From positions 1-64,000 of the forward strand of contig JAJZME010000074.1 in NCBI GenBank assembly GCA_021803035.1: a stretch of DNA of 64,000 nt. The letters are read 5' to 3'. A program made the translations under genes and the position numbers. Shown here piece by piece: positions 49,326 through 57,582 of this stretch (position 1 is its first letter; each line of letters begins with the position of its first letter). Below the pieces are notes generated by a model. That model saw only the letters and a list, made by a program, of their open reading frames with translations. It was not told the origin of the DNA and made no database searches. The stretch comes from Acidobacteriota bacterium (GTDB lineage: Bacteria > Acidobacteriota > Terriglobia > Terriglobales > Acidobacteriaceae).

Positions 49326-51122
49326 ATGCTGCGCGATCTCGCCCCCTTATTCCGGTATATGCGCCGCTATCGCCGGGGCTACGTGTGGGGCGCGCTCACC
49401 TGCATTGCCACCAACCTGGTCACGGTCCAGTTCCCCTACGTGCTGGGCATCGCCATAGACGACCTGAAAAAAGGCTCGTCGCGCGAAAGAATCTTCCTCT
49501 TCGCCTGCCTGTTGGTGGGCATTTACCTGGTCAGGGGCATCTTTCTTTATGCCCAGCGCTGGATTCTCATCGGCATCTCGCGCAAGATCGAATTCGACCT
49601 GCGCAACGATCTCTTCAGCAAGCTCGAAACCCAGGACACGGGCTTCTACGAGCGCTACCGCACCGGCGACATCATGGCGCGCATGACCAACGACCTGAGC
49701 GCCGTGCGCATGGTGCTGGGCCCGGGCCTGATGTACAGCTTCAACACCGTTGTGCTGTCGGTCTTCGCGCTGGTCTTCATGCTGCACATCAGCCCCTATC
49801 TGACGCTCTGTGCGCTGGCCCCCATGCCCTTTGCCAGCATCGTGGTGCAGTACTTCGGGCACCGTATCCACGAGCGGTTCGAGCGCATCCAGGCCAGCTT
49901 CTCCGATATCTCCGCGCAGGCCCAGGAAAACTACTCCGGGGCGCGGCTGGTGCGCGCCTTCGCCCGCGAGGAATCAGAGATAAACCTCTTCGAACGGCTC
50001 AACCGGCAGTACGTGGGCCGCGCCCTGCGCCTGGTGCAGCTGATGGGCATGCTGTGGCCCACCATCGAGTTCATTCTGGGCATCTCGATGATGATCACGC
50101 TGCTGGTGGGCGGCCATCTGGTGCTTGCCCATCGCATTTCGGTGGGCGAGTTCGTGGCCTTCAATACCTACATGATCCTGCTCACCTTCCCCATCATCGC
50201 CATCGGCTGGGTCCTGAATATCTTCCAGCGGGGAACGGCGTCGCTGAAGCGCATCGACGAGCTGCTCCACTCCGAGCCGGCCATCAACGACGACCGCGCC
50301 GCGGAATTCCCCTTGGGGCCGGATTACGCGATGCAAGGCGAGATCGAATTTCGCCATCTGCGCTTCAGCTACGGCGATGCGCCGGCGCTCCACCCCACGA
50401 ACCAAAAGCCGTCCGCGGGCATCCCGGTGCTTCGCGACGTTTCGCTGCGCATTCCCGCGCGTTCCAGCCTGGCGATCGTCGGCCCGACCGGCTCCGGCAA
50501 ATCCACTCTGGTCAACCTGTTGCCACGGCTCTATGAAGCGCCCGAGGGCTCGATTTTGATCGACGGCCGGCCGCTGCGCGAGTATCCGCTGGCCGTGCTG
50601 CGCCGCAACATCGGCATGGTGCCGCAGGAGACCTTCCTCTTCAGCGAGACAATCCGCGAAAACATCTCCTTCGGCGCGCCCGACGCCGGCGCCGAAGAGA
50701 TGCTTGCAGCCGCCGATGCGGCGCAGATCCGCCGCGAGTTCGAGGAGTTTCCGCACGGTTTTGAGACCATCATCGGCGAGCGCGGCGTTACGCTCTCCGG
50801 CGGCCAGAAGCAGCGCTCCGCCATCGCCCGCGCGCTGCTGCGCCGGCCGGCCATCCTCATCCTGGACGATGCCCTGGCCAGCGTGGACACGGATACGGAA
50901 GAGCGCATTCTCAACAATCTGGGCGTGTATACCGCCAACTGCACCACGATCCTGATCTCGCACCGCATTTCGACCGTGCGCCACGCCGACCAGATCGCCG
51001 TGCTGGAACGGGGCCGGATCGTAGAGCTGGGCCGGCACGAGGAGCTGCTGGCGCTGGACGGCTACTACGCCGATCTCTACCGGAAGCAGCAGTTGGAAGA
51101 AGAGCTTACCGTGGCCAGTTAA
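49326..51122 (+). CDS. ABC transporter, fused transmembrane and ATPase (MsbA/MdlB-type exporter)
   Basis: A 598-residue half-exporter. Six membrane helices occupy residues 1-~320. The ATPase domain has Walker A GPTGSGKST (386-394), Q-loop MVPQETFLF, signature LSGGQKQR (490-497) and Walker B ILILDDALASVD. The residue after Walker B Asp is D515, not the usual catalytic Glu, as in one half of MdlAB/YheI-type heterodimeric exporters. H-loop LISHRIST is present. The substrate could be lipid or drug; position after lptFG suggests an envelope role. TACAAT at 49314-49319 ends 6 nt before the ATG and there is no Shine-Dalgarno site. Confidence 0.92.
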   Translation: MLRDLAPLFRYMRRYRRGYVWGALTCIATNLVTVQFPYVLGIAIDDLKKGSSRERIFLFACLLVGIYLVRGIFLYAQRWILIGISRKIEFDLRNDLFSKLETQDTGFYERYRTGDIMARMTNDLSAVRMVLGPGLMYSFNTVVLSVFALVFMLHISPYLTLCALAPMPFASIVVQYFGHRIHERFERIQASFSDISAQAQENYSGARLVRAFAREESEINLFERLNRQYVGRALRLVQLMGMLWPTIEFILGISMMITLLVGGHLVLAHRISVGEFVAFNTYMILLTFPIIAIGWVLNIFQRGTASLKRIDELLHSEPAINDDRAAEFPLGPDYAMQGEIEFRHLRFSYGDAPALHPTNQKPSAGIPVLRDVSLRIPARSSLAIVGPTGSGKSTLVNLLPRLYEAPEGSILIDGRPLREYPLAVLRRNIGMVPQETFLFSETIRENISFGAPDAGAEEMLAAADAAQIRREFEEFPHGFETIIGERGVTLSGGQKQRSAIARALLRRPAILILDDALASVDTDTEERILNNLGVYTANCTTILISHRISTVRHADQIAVLERGRIVELGRHEELLALDGYYADLYRKQQLEEELTVAS

Positions 51123-51179
51123 AGGCCGCACGCAGCAGACCCGCGGCAACAAGGGGCCGTGTACGCAGGTGCACGCACT

Positions 51180-51632
51180 TCAGGCCGTCCAGCGGGAGGC
51201 GGCGGCCGCTTCCGCCGGAACGCCGTCGCTGTCCATCTCCGCCGGCCGGCGCATTGCAACGGAGCCGGCATTAACCGCGGGCTCCCGCGCCACCTCGCGC
51301 CAGGCGTCGCGGACGTTGCGGACGCACTCGATGGCGTGCTCGAACTTGGCCCGGGAGGCCGACTGCGAGGCTTGCAGGATCTGCGCGAAGATGGCGGCGT
51401 AGAACTCGCTGAGCGCCTGCGCGGGCCGGCCGCCCACATCCATGCGCAGCCGCGCCTGCAGGTGAATGATGATGTCCAGGGCGCGCTTGACGGCCACCCG
51501 CCGCTCTTCCGCGTTGCCGCGCTCCACGGCCGCCGCGGCCGCATAGAGAAAGCGGAGGATGCCGTCATAAAGCGCCACCACGAGGTCGACCGCTGAAGCC
51601 CCGTCCAGCGCGTGTTCCCGATAATTGCTCAT
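51180..51632 (-). CDS. fliS: Flagellar export chaperone FliS
   Basis: FliS binds flagellin in the cytoplasm and delivers it to the flagellar export gate. The 150-residue helical protein starts MSNYREHALDGASAVDLVVA and LYDGILRFLYAAAAAVERGN, matching the LYxGxxxFL FliS core. Later helices include AVKRALDIIIHLQARLRMDV and LSEFYAAIFAQILQAS. The last ~30 residues are an Ala-rich disordered tail. It lies 15 nt after fliD, the usual order. Flagellin itself is not in the window. Confidence 0.9.
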   Translation of the reverse strand: MSNYREHALDGASAVDLVVALYDGILRFLYAAAAAVERGNAEERRVAVKRALDIIIHLQARLRMDVGGRPAQALSEFYAAIFAQILQASQSASRAKFEHAIECVRNVRDAWREVAREPAVNAGSVAMRRPAEMDSDGVPAEAAAASRWTA

Positions 51633-51647
51633 GATAGGTAAGGCTCC

Positions 51648-53336
51648 TTAGCCGTTGGTGTTCTGGTTGTAGCCGGTGATGGCCGCGTAGAGCTCGTTGA
51701 CCCCCTGCAATTGCGAGGGCAGCTGCTGCAGGATCTCATTGGCGCTGCTCAGCTCCGCCGTCAGGCTCGTCTGCTGGGCCGAGATCAGGCTCTGCTCCCG
51801 GGAGATCTCCGCGTTGAGCGTGGATTCCATGCTGCTGTTCGAGTTCTGGGCCAGCTTCAGAATGCCCGTGGAAGAGCTTGTGCCGGCGTTGGTGAGCATG
51901 GTGGAAAAGCTCTGCCCCCAGCTGTTGGCGTTCTGGAAGAATCCGACCACGCTGTTGTAGTCGGAGTTCAGCACCGCATCGAGCGAGCTGGCATCAAAGG
52001 TCAGCGAGCCATCGTTGTTGACGCTGATGCCGAGCGCGGTCAGGCTGCCGATGTCCGTTCCGCCGTTGCTGTAGTTCAGCGTCGAACCGGTGGTTGTATC
52101 GGTGACGGACGAGGTCACCTGCAGCGCGCCGGCGGCCCCGGCGGTGTTCGACAACAGCTCCAGTTGCGACCCGGTGCTGTTGGTCACCACATTGGCGGTG
52201 ACGCCGAGATTGGCCGTGTTGATGGCCTGCGCCAGCCCCGCCAGCGTGTCGGGCGTGGACGAGTCGCCCACGTTGACGGTCTGCGCTGTCCCGCCGCCCA
52301 CCTGGACGGTGATGGAGCCGGAAAGCGCGTCGGCGGCGTTGCTGACAGGGTCGAGGTATCCGTTCGGATTCTGCGTGTTCAGGCCGCTCAGCAGCTCCTG
52401 CTGCAGCAGCGAAAGCGTGGGCGAGCCGAAGAGTGGCTCCGGATTGCCCGAAGTGTCGTTGCCCTCCTGCGTATTGATGGCGCTGATGAGCGCGTTGTAG
52501 TCGCTGACAAAGCTGTTGATTGTGCTCTCGACGCCCGTGTTGTCGTTGCCAATGACGACCTGCACCTGGGAGCCCGCGGCGCTGGTGCCCAGCAGCTGAA
52601 AAGTGATGCCGGGAATAAGATTCGAGACCGTGTTCGAGGCACTGGTCAGGTTCACGCCGTCCACGGTCAGGCTGGCGTCGGCGCCCGAGACGGCGGAGGT
52701 ATAGCCGAGAGTGCCGCTCGAAGTGGTGGCGTCGGCAATGGTGTTTGAGCTGACTGTAATGTTCCCGTTGGCGCCCGAGCTTCCGGAGACCAGACTCAGC
52801 CGCGAGCCGGAAGAATCGGTGAGCACGCTGGCGGTGATGCCCACACCCGAGGAGTTGATGGCGGCGGCCAGCCCTGCCAGCGTCTGATTCGACAGGCTGC
52901 TCATGTCGATAGTCTGCGCCGTGCCGTTGCCCGCCTGCAGCGTGATCGAGCCGGAGAGCGTATCGGCACCATTGGTAATGGGCGCCAGATAGCCGCTCGA
53001 GGTCTGCGCCAGGCTGTTGACCACCACCGTGTGCGTGCCGGCCGTGGCCGAGGAGGTGGCCGCGGTCAGCTCCAGCACATTGGTGTCGGAGCTCGATCCG
53101 GTTTTCTCCGCCAGAATGCCCTGAAAATCCGTGAGCGAGCTAATGTCATTGGAGAGATTGGAAAACAGCGACCCCAGGGTGGAAATCGCCGCATCCTGGT
53201 TTTGCAGCTTGGTGAGCTGGTTCTTCCACGGCGTCTCCACATTCTGCAGATTGCTCACGATCGCAGCCACGGTCGAGCTGACGTCGAAACCTTCTCCGCT
53301 GGTTGGCGAGCCGAAGCTCAAGCCCACTGTGCCCAT
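51648..53336 (-). CDS. fliD: Flagellar cap protein FliD with two hook-IN modules
   Basis: FliD caps the flagellar filament and assists flagellin polymerisation. The 562-residue product starts MGTVGLSFGSPTSGEGFDVS after GGAGG (5 nt spacing). The N-terminal FliD domain has VSNLQNVETPWKNQLTKLQN, and the C-terminal FliD domain ends in heptad-rich helices (EISREQSLISAQQTSLTAEL). Two modules of about 69 residues, 117-185 and 328-396, are clear duplicates: each has NGADTLSGSIT/NAADALSGSIT, GTAQT, LAGLA.AIN and a TDSSGSRL/TNSTGSQL strand. Overall it is rich in Ser, Thr, Asn and Gly, as surface appendage proteins are. It forms an operon with fliS. Confidence 0.93.
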   Translation of the reverse strand: MGTVGLSFGSPTSGEGFDVSSTVAAIVSNLQNVETPWKNQLTKLQNQDAAISTLGSLFSNLSNDISSLTDFQGILAEKTGSSSDTNVLELTAATSSATAGTHTVVVNSLAQTSSGYLAPITNGADTLSGSITLQAGNGTAQTIDMSSLSNQTLAGLAAAINSSGVGITASVLTDSSGSRLSLVSGSSGANGNITVSSNTIADATTSSGTLGYTSAVSGADASLTVDGVNLTSASNTVSNLIPGITFQLLGTSAAGSQVQVVIGNDNTGVESTINSFVSDYNALISAINTQEGNDTSGNPEPLFGSPTLSLLQQELLSGLNTQNPNGYLDPVSNAADALSGSITVQVGGGTAQTVNVGDSSTPDTLAGLAQAINTANLGVTANVVTNSTGSQLELLSNTAGAAGALQVTSSVTDTTTGSTLNYSNGGTDIGSLTALGISVNNDGSLTFDASSLDAVLNSDYNSVVGFFQNANSWGQSFSTMLTNAGTSSSTGILKLAQNSNSSMESTLNAEISREQSLISAQQTSLTAELSSANEILQQLPSQLQGVNELYAAITGYNQNTNG

Positions 53337-53554
53337 CGCTTCCTCCAGGAAGGGATCCGAGCAGCCGGATCGCCAGCCGGCCCGGCGCCGGATTGGAAAA
53401 GTCTCACGCGCTGGCCGGACTGCGGCCGCGCCGGACGGCCTCACGCAGCGGTTATCGGCGGAATGGGACAAGAGATGAGGCGGAAGGGCTTTGGCTGAAT
53501 GCGGATGCGAGCTTCTGGCTTGCGGAGTGTGTAATATTTCTGGGATGTACGGAA

Positions 53555-53641
53555 CGTGTCACGGTGCCGTCGCCGGGCAGGGAGGTATCGCAAGGGAGGC
53601 TCCGTTCCATTGAGAAGCAGGCCGGCATCCGGCTGGAGTAG
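53555..53641 (+). pseudogene. Truncated hicA toxin remnant
   Basis: The 28 codons RVTVPSPGREVSQGRLRSIE through the TAG match the C-terminus of HicA toxins, where GRVTVPHP and GTLRSIxKQAG are conserved. The ~35-residue N-terminal half, with the catalytic His in the GSHHxF motif, is absent from the upstream sequence in all three frames. The remnant ends 10 nt before the hicB start, the usual hicA-hicB spacing, so the toxin gene was probably lost by deletion at the fliD promoter side. Confidence 0.65.
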
Positions 53642-53651
53642 GCAGGAACGC

Positions 53652-54095
53652 ATGGAATACATCGCATATTTGCACAAGGACGCTGGCTCGGATTATGGGG
53701 TCAGCTTCCCCGATTTTCCGGGCTGCGTCACGGCGGGCCCTACATTGGAAGAGGCGCGCCGGATGGCTGCGGAGGTTCTTTCGCTGCATATCGCAGGCAT
53801 GCGCGCGGACGGAGAGAGCGTGCCTGAGCCGTCCACCCTTGATGACCTGCGCCGAGACCCCGCGATGAAGGGCGCGGTCGCGTTTCTGGTAGAAGCGGCC
53901 GAAGCGGAGAAGACAGTTCGGTTCAACATCACCGCCCGCGAGAGCCAGCTTAAGGAAATCGACAGCCGCGCCCGGGCAGCCAGGCTTAGCCGCTCGGCCT
54001 ATATGGTTCACAGCGCATTGGGCCAGAAGGGAGCGGGGGTGGTTCGCCTTTCGGTTGCAGGGCGGATGCCAGCGCGGCGCAAGAAATCCGCGTAG
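53652..54095 (+). CDS. hicB: HicB-family antitoxin, orphaned
   Basis: A 147-residue HicB-type protein. The N-terminal partial-RNase-H-like domain is MEYIAYLHKDAGSDYGVSFP, DFPGCVTAGPTLEEARRMAA, where YGVSFPDFPGC is the HicB signature. The C-terminus (RFNITARESQLKEIDSRARA, ARLSRSAYMVHSAL) is a ribbon-helix-helix DNA-binding domain. AGGAA at 53644-53648 precedes the ATG by 3-4 nt. Its toxin partner survives only as a C-terminal fragment just upstream, so it may now be a solitary regulator. A 15-bp hairpin follows the stop. Confidence 0.85.
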   Translation: MEYIAYLHKDAGSDYGVSFPDFPGCVTAGPTLEEARRMAAEVLSLHIAGMRADGESVPEPSTLDDLRRDPAMKGAVAFLVEAAEAEKTVRFNITARESQLKEIDSRARAARLSRSAYMVHSALGQKGAGVVRLSVAGRMPARRKKSA

Positions 54096-54099
54096 AGGC

Positions 54100-54134
54100 T
54101 GGCGTGGCCCATCCGTCAGGGATGGGCCACGCCA
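54100..54134. terminator. Long perfect hairpin between hicB and cspA
   Basis: GGCGTGGCCCATCC (54101-54114) pairs with GGATGGGCCACGCC (54120-54133) around GTCAG; one flanking T-A pair extends it to 15 bp. It starts 4 nt after the hicB stop. No U-run follows on either strand, so termination is likely but not certain. A second imperfect hairpin (54153-54176) lies between it and the cspA stop. Confidence 0.6.
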
Positions 54135-54217
54135 CAGGCGGCGCATACACGAAAGGCCGGGATCGCTCCCAGCCTTCCATGTCGTTGCTAGATTCTGCCG
54201 GAATCCCGGCCACTAGG

Positions 54218-54418
54218 CTAGAGAGGCTGCACGTCGGCAGCCTGCCATCCCTTGGGCCCCTTCACGACGTTGAACTGCACGGCTTGGCCTTCCTGCAAGC
54301 TCTTGAAACCATTCGAATTGATCGCAGAGTAATGCACGAAAACATCTTCACCGTTCTGACGCGAGATAAAGCCAAAGCCCTTCGCATCATTAAACCACTT
54401 CACGGTACCTTGTTCCAT
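54218..54418 (-). CDS. Cold-shock protein, CspA family
   Basis: A 66-residue single-domain cold-shock protein that binds single-stranded RNA/DNA as a chaperone. RNP1 is KGFGFI (13-18) and RNP2 is VFVHYSAI (26-33). It starts [17 protein letters not shown] and ends QAADVQPL, full length for the family. AGGAA lies about 11 nt before the ATG. The 245-nt divergent gap to the PLP decarboxylase could hold the long structured 5' leader common in csp mRNAs, but I see no diagnostic cold-box. It converges with hicB. Confidence 0.95.
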   Translation of the reverse strand: MEQGTVKWFNDAKGFGFISRQNGEDVFVHYSAINSNGFKSLQEGQAVQFNVVKGPKGWQAADVQPL

Positions 54419-54663
54419 TTGGTCGTATTTCCTGGATTGAATTGCGCTGGATGAATCGGAGCGATCACTGGCAGAATCTTGCTTGGGCGAGTACTGCTCA
54501 CGCCCGGTTCGGTTCTAACGCTGGTCCCAGTGTACCATCCCTGCTGAAGAGGAACGTATGAATTCTCGTCTTGAGGGGCCGTACCGGATTCCCATTTCCG
54601 GAAACTGTTGTTAGCAATAGGCTTAAAGGAACCTCGGCGGCTATGTTACTTTGGTAGGACATC

Positions 54664-56028
54664 ATGCCTCACGATCCTGTTCCCGCGCTGTTGGCGCGCG
54701 CCACACAGTTGCTGGAAGCTGAATTCGCGCTGTTGCCGGAGTTCGGCGCCGCCCCGGACCTGGCGGGAATGGAGCGCGTGCTCGAGGCGACCGCCCGGCG
54801 GCTGGCCGACAACTATCCCTACTTCCATCCTCTCTATGCCGGCCAGATGCTGAAGCCGCCGCATCCCGTGGCGCGCGCCGCCTATGCGCTGGCCATGACG
54901 CTGAACCCCAACAATCACGCCCGGGACGGCGGGCGCGCCAGCTCCGCGATGGAGATGGAAGCGGTGGCCCAGATCGCCGGCATGTTTGGCTGGACGGAGT
55001 TCCTCGGCCACCTGACCTCGGGAGGCACATTCGCCAACCTGGAGGCGCTTTGGGTGGCGGGCCGGCTGGCGCCAGGGCGGCGCATTGTGGGCTCGGAGCA
55101 GGCGCACTACACGCACCGGCGCATCAGCGGCGTGCTTCAGCTTCCCTATGCCGGGATTGCGGCCGATAGCCGCGGCCGCATGGACGTGGACGCCCTGGAA
55201 GCCGAAGTGCGCAAAGGCGATGTGGGCGCGGTGGTGGTCACGCTGGGCACCACCGCCGCGGGCGCTGTTGACCCGCTGGACCGCGTGCTGGAGCTGCGCC
55301 GGCGATACGGCTTCCGCGTCCACGTGGATGCGGCCTATGGCGGCTACTTCCGCCTGATTCCCGAGGCGCTCGACGAGCCCGCGCGGCGCGCCTACGCGGT
55401 GCTGGGCGAGGCCGATTCCATCGTCATCGATCCCCATAAGCACGGGCTGCAGCCCTACGGATGCGGCTGCGTGCTTTTTCGCGATCCATCGGTGGGCCGC
55501 TTCTACAAGCATGACTCGCCGTACACGTATTTCACCTCGAAGCAATTGCACCTGGGCGAGATCAGCCTGGAGTGCTCGCGGGCCGGCGCTTCGGCCGTTG
55601 CGCTGTGGGCCACGCAGCAACTGCTGCCGCTGGTGGAGGGCGGCGAGTTTGCCCGCGGTTTGGCCCGCGGACGGGCAGCCGCCCTGGAACTGGACCGGCG
55701 CCTGCGCGCCGATGCCCACTTTGAGCCGCTGGCAGCCGGTGGGCCGGAGCTGGACATCGTGGTGTGGAAACTGCGTGCGCCCACGGCGGAACAAGCGTCG
55801 GAGCTGGCGCGCAAGCTCTTTGCGGCCTGCGCCGCGCGTGATCTGCACCTGGCTCTTGTACAATTGCCGCATTCTTGGTTTGCGCCCGCTAGCCCGGCCG
55901 GGAGCGGCAATCACGAGGGGCCGGTTACCTGTTTGCGCTCCGTGCTGATGAAGCCCGAGCACGAAGCCTGGCTTCAAAGGATCTGGGAAAGACTCTCCGC
56001 AGCCTGCGCGGAGACTGTGGGGGAGTAG
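54664..56028 (+). CDS. Group II pyridoxal-phosphate-dependent decarboxylase
   Basis: A 454-residue fold-type I PLP enzyme of the glutamate/aromatic-amino-acid decarboxylase group. Motifs are MTLNPNNHARDGGRASSAME, HLTSGGTFANLEALWVAGRL, HVDAAYGGYFRLIP (Asp to the pyridine N) and IDPHKHGLQPYGCGCVLF (Schiff-base K259). The substrate is not predictable; the DAAYGG/DPHKHG forms suit tyrosine, tryptophan, aspartate or cysteine-sulfinate-type enzymes equally. AGGA (54656-54659) is 4 nt before the ATG, and TATGTT at 54642-54647 may be the -10. No transporter or regulator for an amine pathway is adjacent. Confidence 0.88.
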   Translation: MPHDPVPALLARATQLLEAEFALLPEFGAAPDLAGMERVLEATARRLADNYPYFHPLYAGQMLKPPHPVARAAYALAMTLNPNNHARDGGRASSAMEMEAVAQIAGMFGWTEFLGHLTSGGTFANLEALWVAGRLAPGRRIVGSEQAHYTHRRISGVLQLPYAGIAADSRGRMDVDALEAEVRKGDVGAVVVTLGTTAAGAVDPLDRVLELRRRYGFRVHVDAAYGGYFRLIPEALDEPARRAYAVLGEADSIVIDPHKHGLQPYGCGCVLFRDPSVGRFYKHDSPYTYFTSKQLHLGEISLECSRAGASAVALWATQQLLPLVEGGEFARGLARGRAAALELDRRLRADAHFEPLAAGGPELDIVVWKLRAPTAEQASELARKLFAACAARDLHLALVQLPHSWFAPASPAGSGNHEGPVTCLRSVLMKPEHEAWLQRIWERLSAACAETVGE

Positions 56029-56174
56029 GACGAATGCCGGGGAAGAGAAGGATTAAGTTTCAGAAAGAAAACGTTCTCATGGTAGCGCGTTGCCTTGTTT
56101 CGCCTCTTCCTGCGACTTGTTCCGCCGCCGGGCCATCCGAATTGCGAATTCATATTTTTGAGGAATGATCTGAG

Positions 56175-57329
56175 ATGCACGATCCCGCTGTTTTGCGCTC
56201 CATGCACACGACCCGCTTCAAGGCCGACCCAGCCGTCTTCGTCGCTCCCGGCCGCGTCAACCTGATCGGTGAGCACACGGATTACGCCGAGGGCTTTGTG
56301 ATGCCCGCGGCCATCAACTTCGCCTGTCTGGCCGGTATCTCACCGCGCACCGACGGCAAGATCGTCGTCTACTCGGAGAACTACGTCGAAGAACGGACCT
56401 TTGACGCAGCCGCGCTGCCCGCTCACGGCAGCAAGCACTGGAGCGACTATCCAATGGGAGTGGTTTCGGTGCTGGCGGGCGAGGGACACAGGATTCCGGG
56501 CTTCAGCCTGAGCCTGTGGGGTGATGTGCCGCTCGGCTCGGGGCTGTCCAGCTCTGCGGCGATCGAGGTAGCCTCGGCGCTGGCGGTGTTGTCGATGGTG
56601 GGCGCAAGCTACCCCGGCCCGGTGCTGGCGCGGCTGTGCCAGCGCGCCGAAAACGAGTTTGTCGGCGCCAATTGCGGCATCATGGACCAGTTCATCTCCG
56701 TCAACGGGCAAGAGAACCATGCCCTGCTGCTCGACTGCCGCAGCCTGGAGTTCAAGCCGGCGCCGATTCCCGATCACGTGGCGCTGGTCATCGCCAACAC
56801 CATGGTCAAGCACTCGGTGGCCGGCGGCGATTACAAGACGCGCCGCGCCGAGTCCGAGGCCGCCTGCGCCGTCATCGCCCGCCATCGGCCGGGCGTGCCG
56901 TTTTTGCGCGACGCCACGCTGGACGATCTGAAAAAGTGGGGCGATGAGATGGCGCCCAAGTCGCTGATGCGCGCCCGCCATGTGATCAGCGAAAATCTGC
57001 GCACCGTGGCCGCCTGCGACGCGCTGCTGCGCGGTGATATGGCCGGGGTGGGCCGGCTGATGGCCGAGGCGCACACCAGCTACAGCGTTGATTTTGAAGG
57101 CAGTTGCGTGGAAGCTGACGCCATGGTGGCCCTGGCGCAGGATCTGCCCGGGCTGATCGGCGCGCGGCTGACCGGCGGAGGGTTTGGCGGCTGCACCGTC
57201 AATCTGGTGGAGCAGGCTGAGGCCGCGGAGTTTGCCGAGGCGCTGGGCGCGCGCTACGCCGAGCAGATTGGAATTGTCCCGCAGATTCACATTTGTCACG
57301 CTTCGGGAGGCGCGCACCAGCTTGCGTAG
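56175..57329 (+). CDS. galK: Galactokinase
   Basis: GalK phosphorylates galactose at C1 with ATP, the entry of the Leloir pathway. The 384-residue GHMP kinase has the galactose-binding PGRVNLIGEHTDYAEGFVMP (25-44), the ATP loop VPLGSGLSSSAAIEVASALA, CGIMDQFISVNGQ with the catalytic Asp, KHSVAGGDYKTRR and C-terminal RLTGGGFGGCTVNLV. galT, galE and galM are not beside it; glycogen phosphorylase follows 253 nt downstream. TTGAGGAATGATCTGAG before the ATG offers GAGG at 10-12 nt. An in-frame ATG at residue 10 is an alternative start. Confidence 0.95.
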   Translation: MHDPAVLRSMHTTRFKADPAVFVAPGRVNLIGEHTDYAEGFVMPAAINFACLAGISPRTDGKIVVYSENYVEERTFDAAALPAHGSKHWSDYPMGVVSVLAGEGHRIPGFSLSLWGDVPLGSGLSSSAAIEVASALAVLSMVGASYPGPVLARLCQRAENEFVGANCGIMDQFISVNGQENHALLLDCRSLEFKPAPIPDHVALVIANTMVKHSVAGGDYKTRRAESEAACAVIARHRPGVPFLRDATLDDLKKWGDEMAPKSLMRARHVISENLRTVAACDALLRGDMAGVGRLMAEAHTSYSVDFEGSCVEADAMVALAQDLPGLIGARLTGGGFGGCTVNLVEQAEAAEFAEALGARYAEQIGIVPQIHICHASGGAHQLA

Positions 57330-57463
57330 GTTATTTATATTTATACCGGTTATTTATGCCGGTTCCGGGGGCAGGCGGCGCGCAGCGTGCCACGGCTTCC
57401 CACAAAAAGGGGATTCTCCGCACAGAATCGAAATGCGGAATGGAAATATTTCCTTGCTAAACT
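57329..57463 (+). promoter_or_regulatory. AT-rich, palindrome-bearing region upstream of glgP
   Basis: GGTTATTTAT is repeated directly at 57329-57338 and 57348-57357. GATTCT, CCGCAC, AGAATC (57413-57430) is an inverted repeat. GGAAATATTTCC (57442-57453) is a perfect 12-bp palindrome, just before TTGCTAAACT, where TAAACT could be a -10. The cluster suggests a regulated promoter for glgP, about 110 nt before its start. Confidence 0.4.
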
Positions 57464-57582
57464 AAGACGATGCGCGCCTGAAAGAGCACGTAGGCAGCTA
57501 TACCCTGTATCCGGACATCCGAGCTTCAGATTCAAGGGCCGCAACTCTGCACGGCTCAGTTCGCCGCGGAGACCAGAAAACG

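Noticed and set aside
49326-51122. Walker B Glu-to-Asp change in the ABC exporter as a novelty
   Set aside because: The same DDALxxVD form is known in MdlAB/YheI-type half-transporters.
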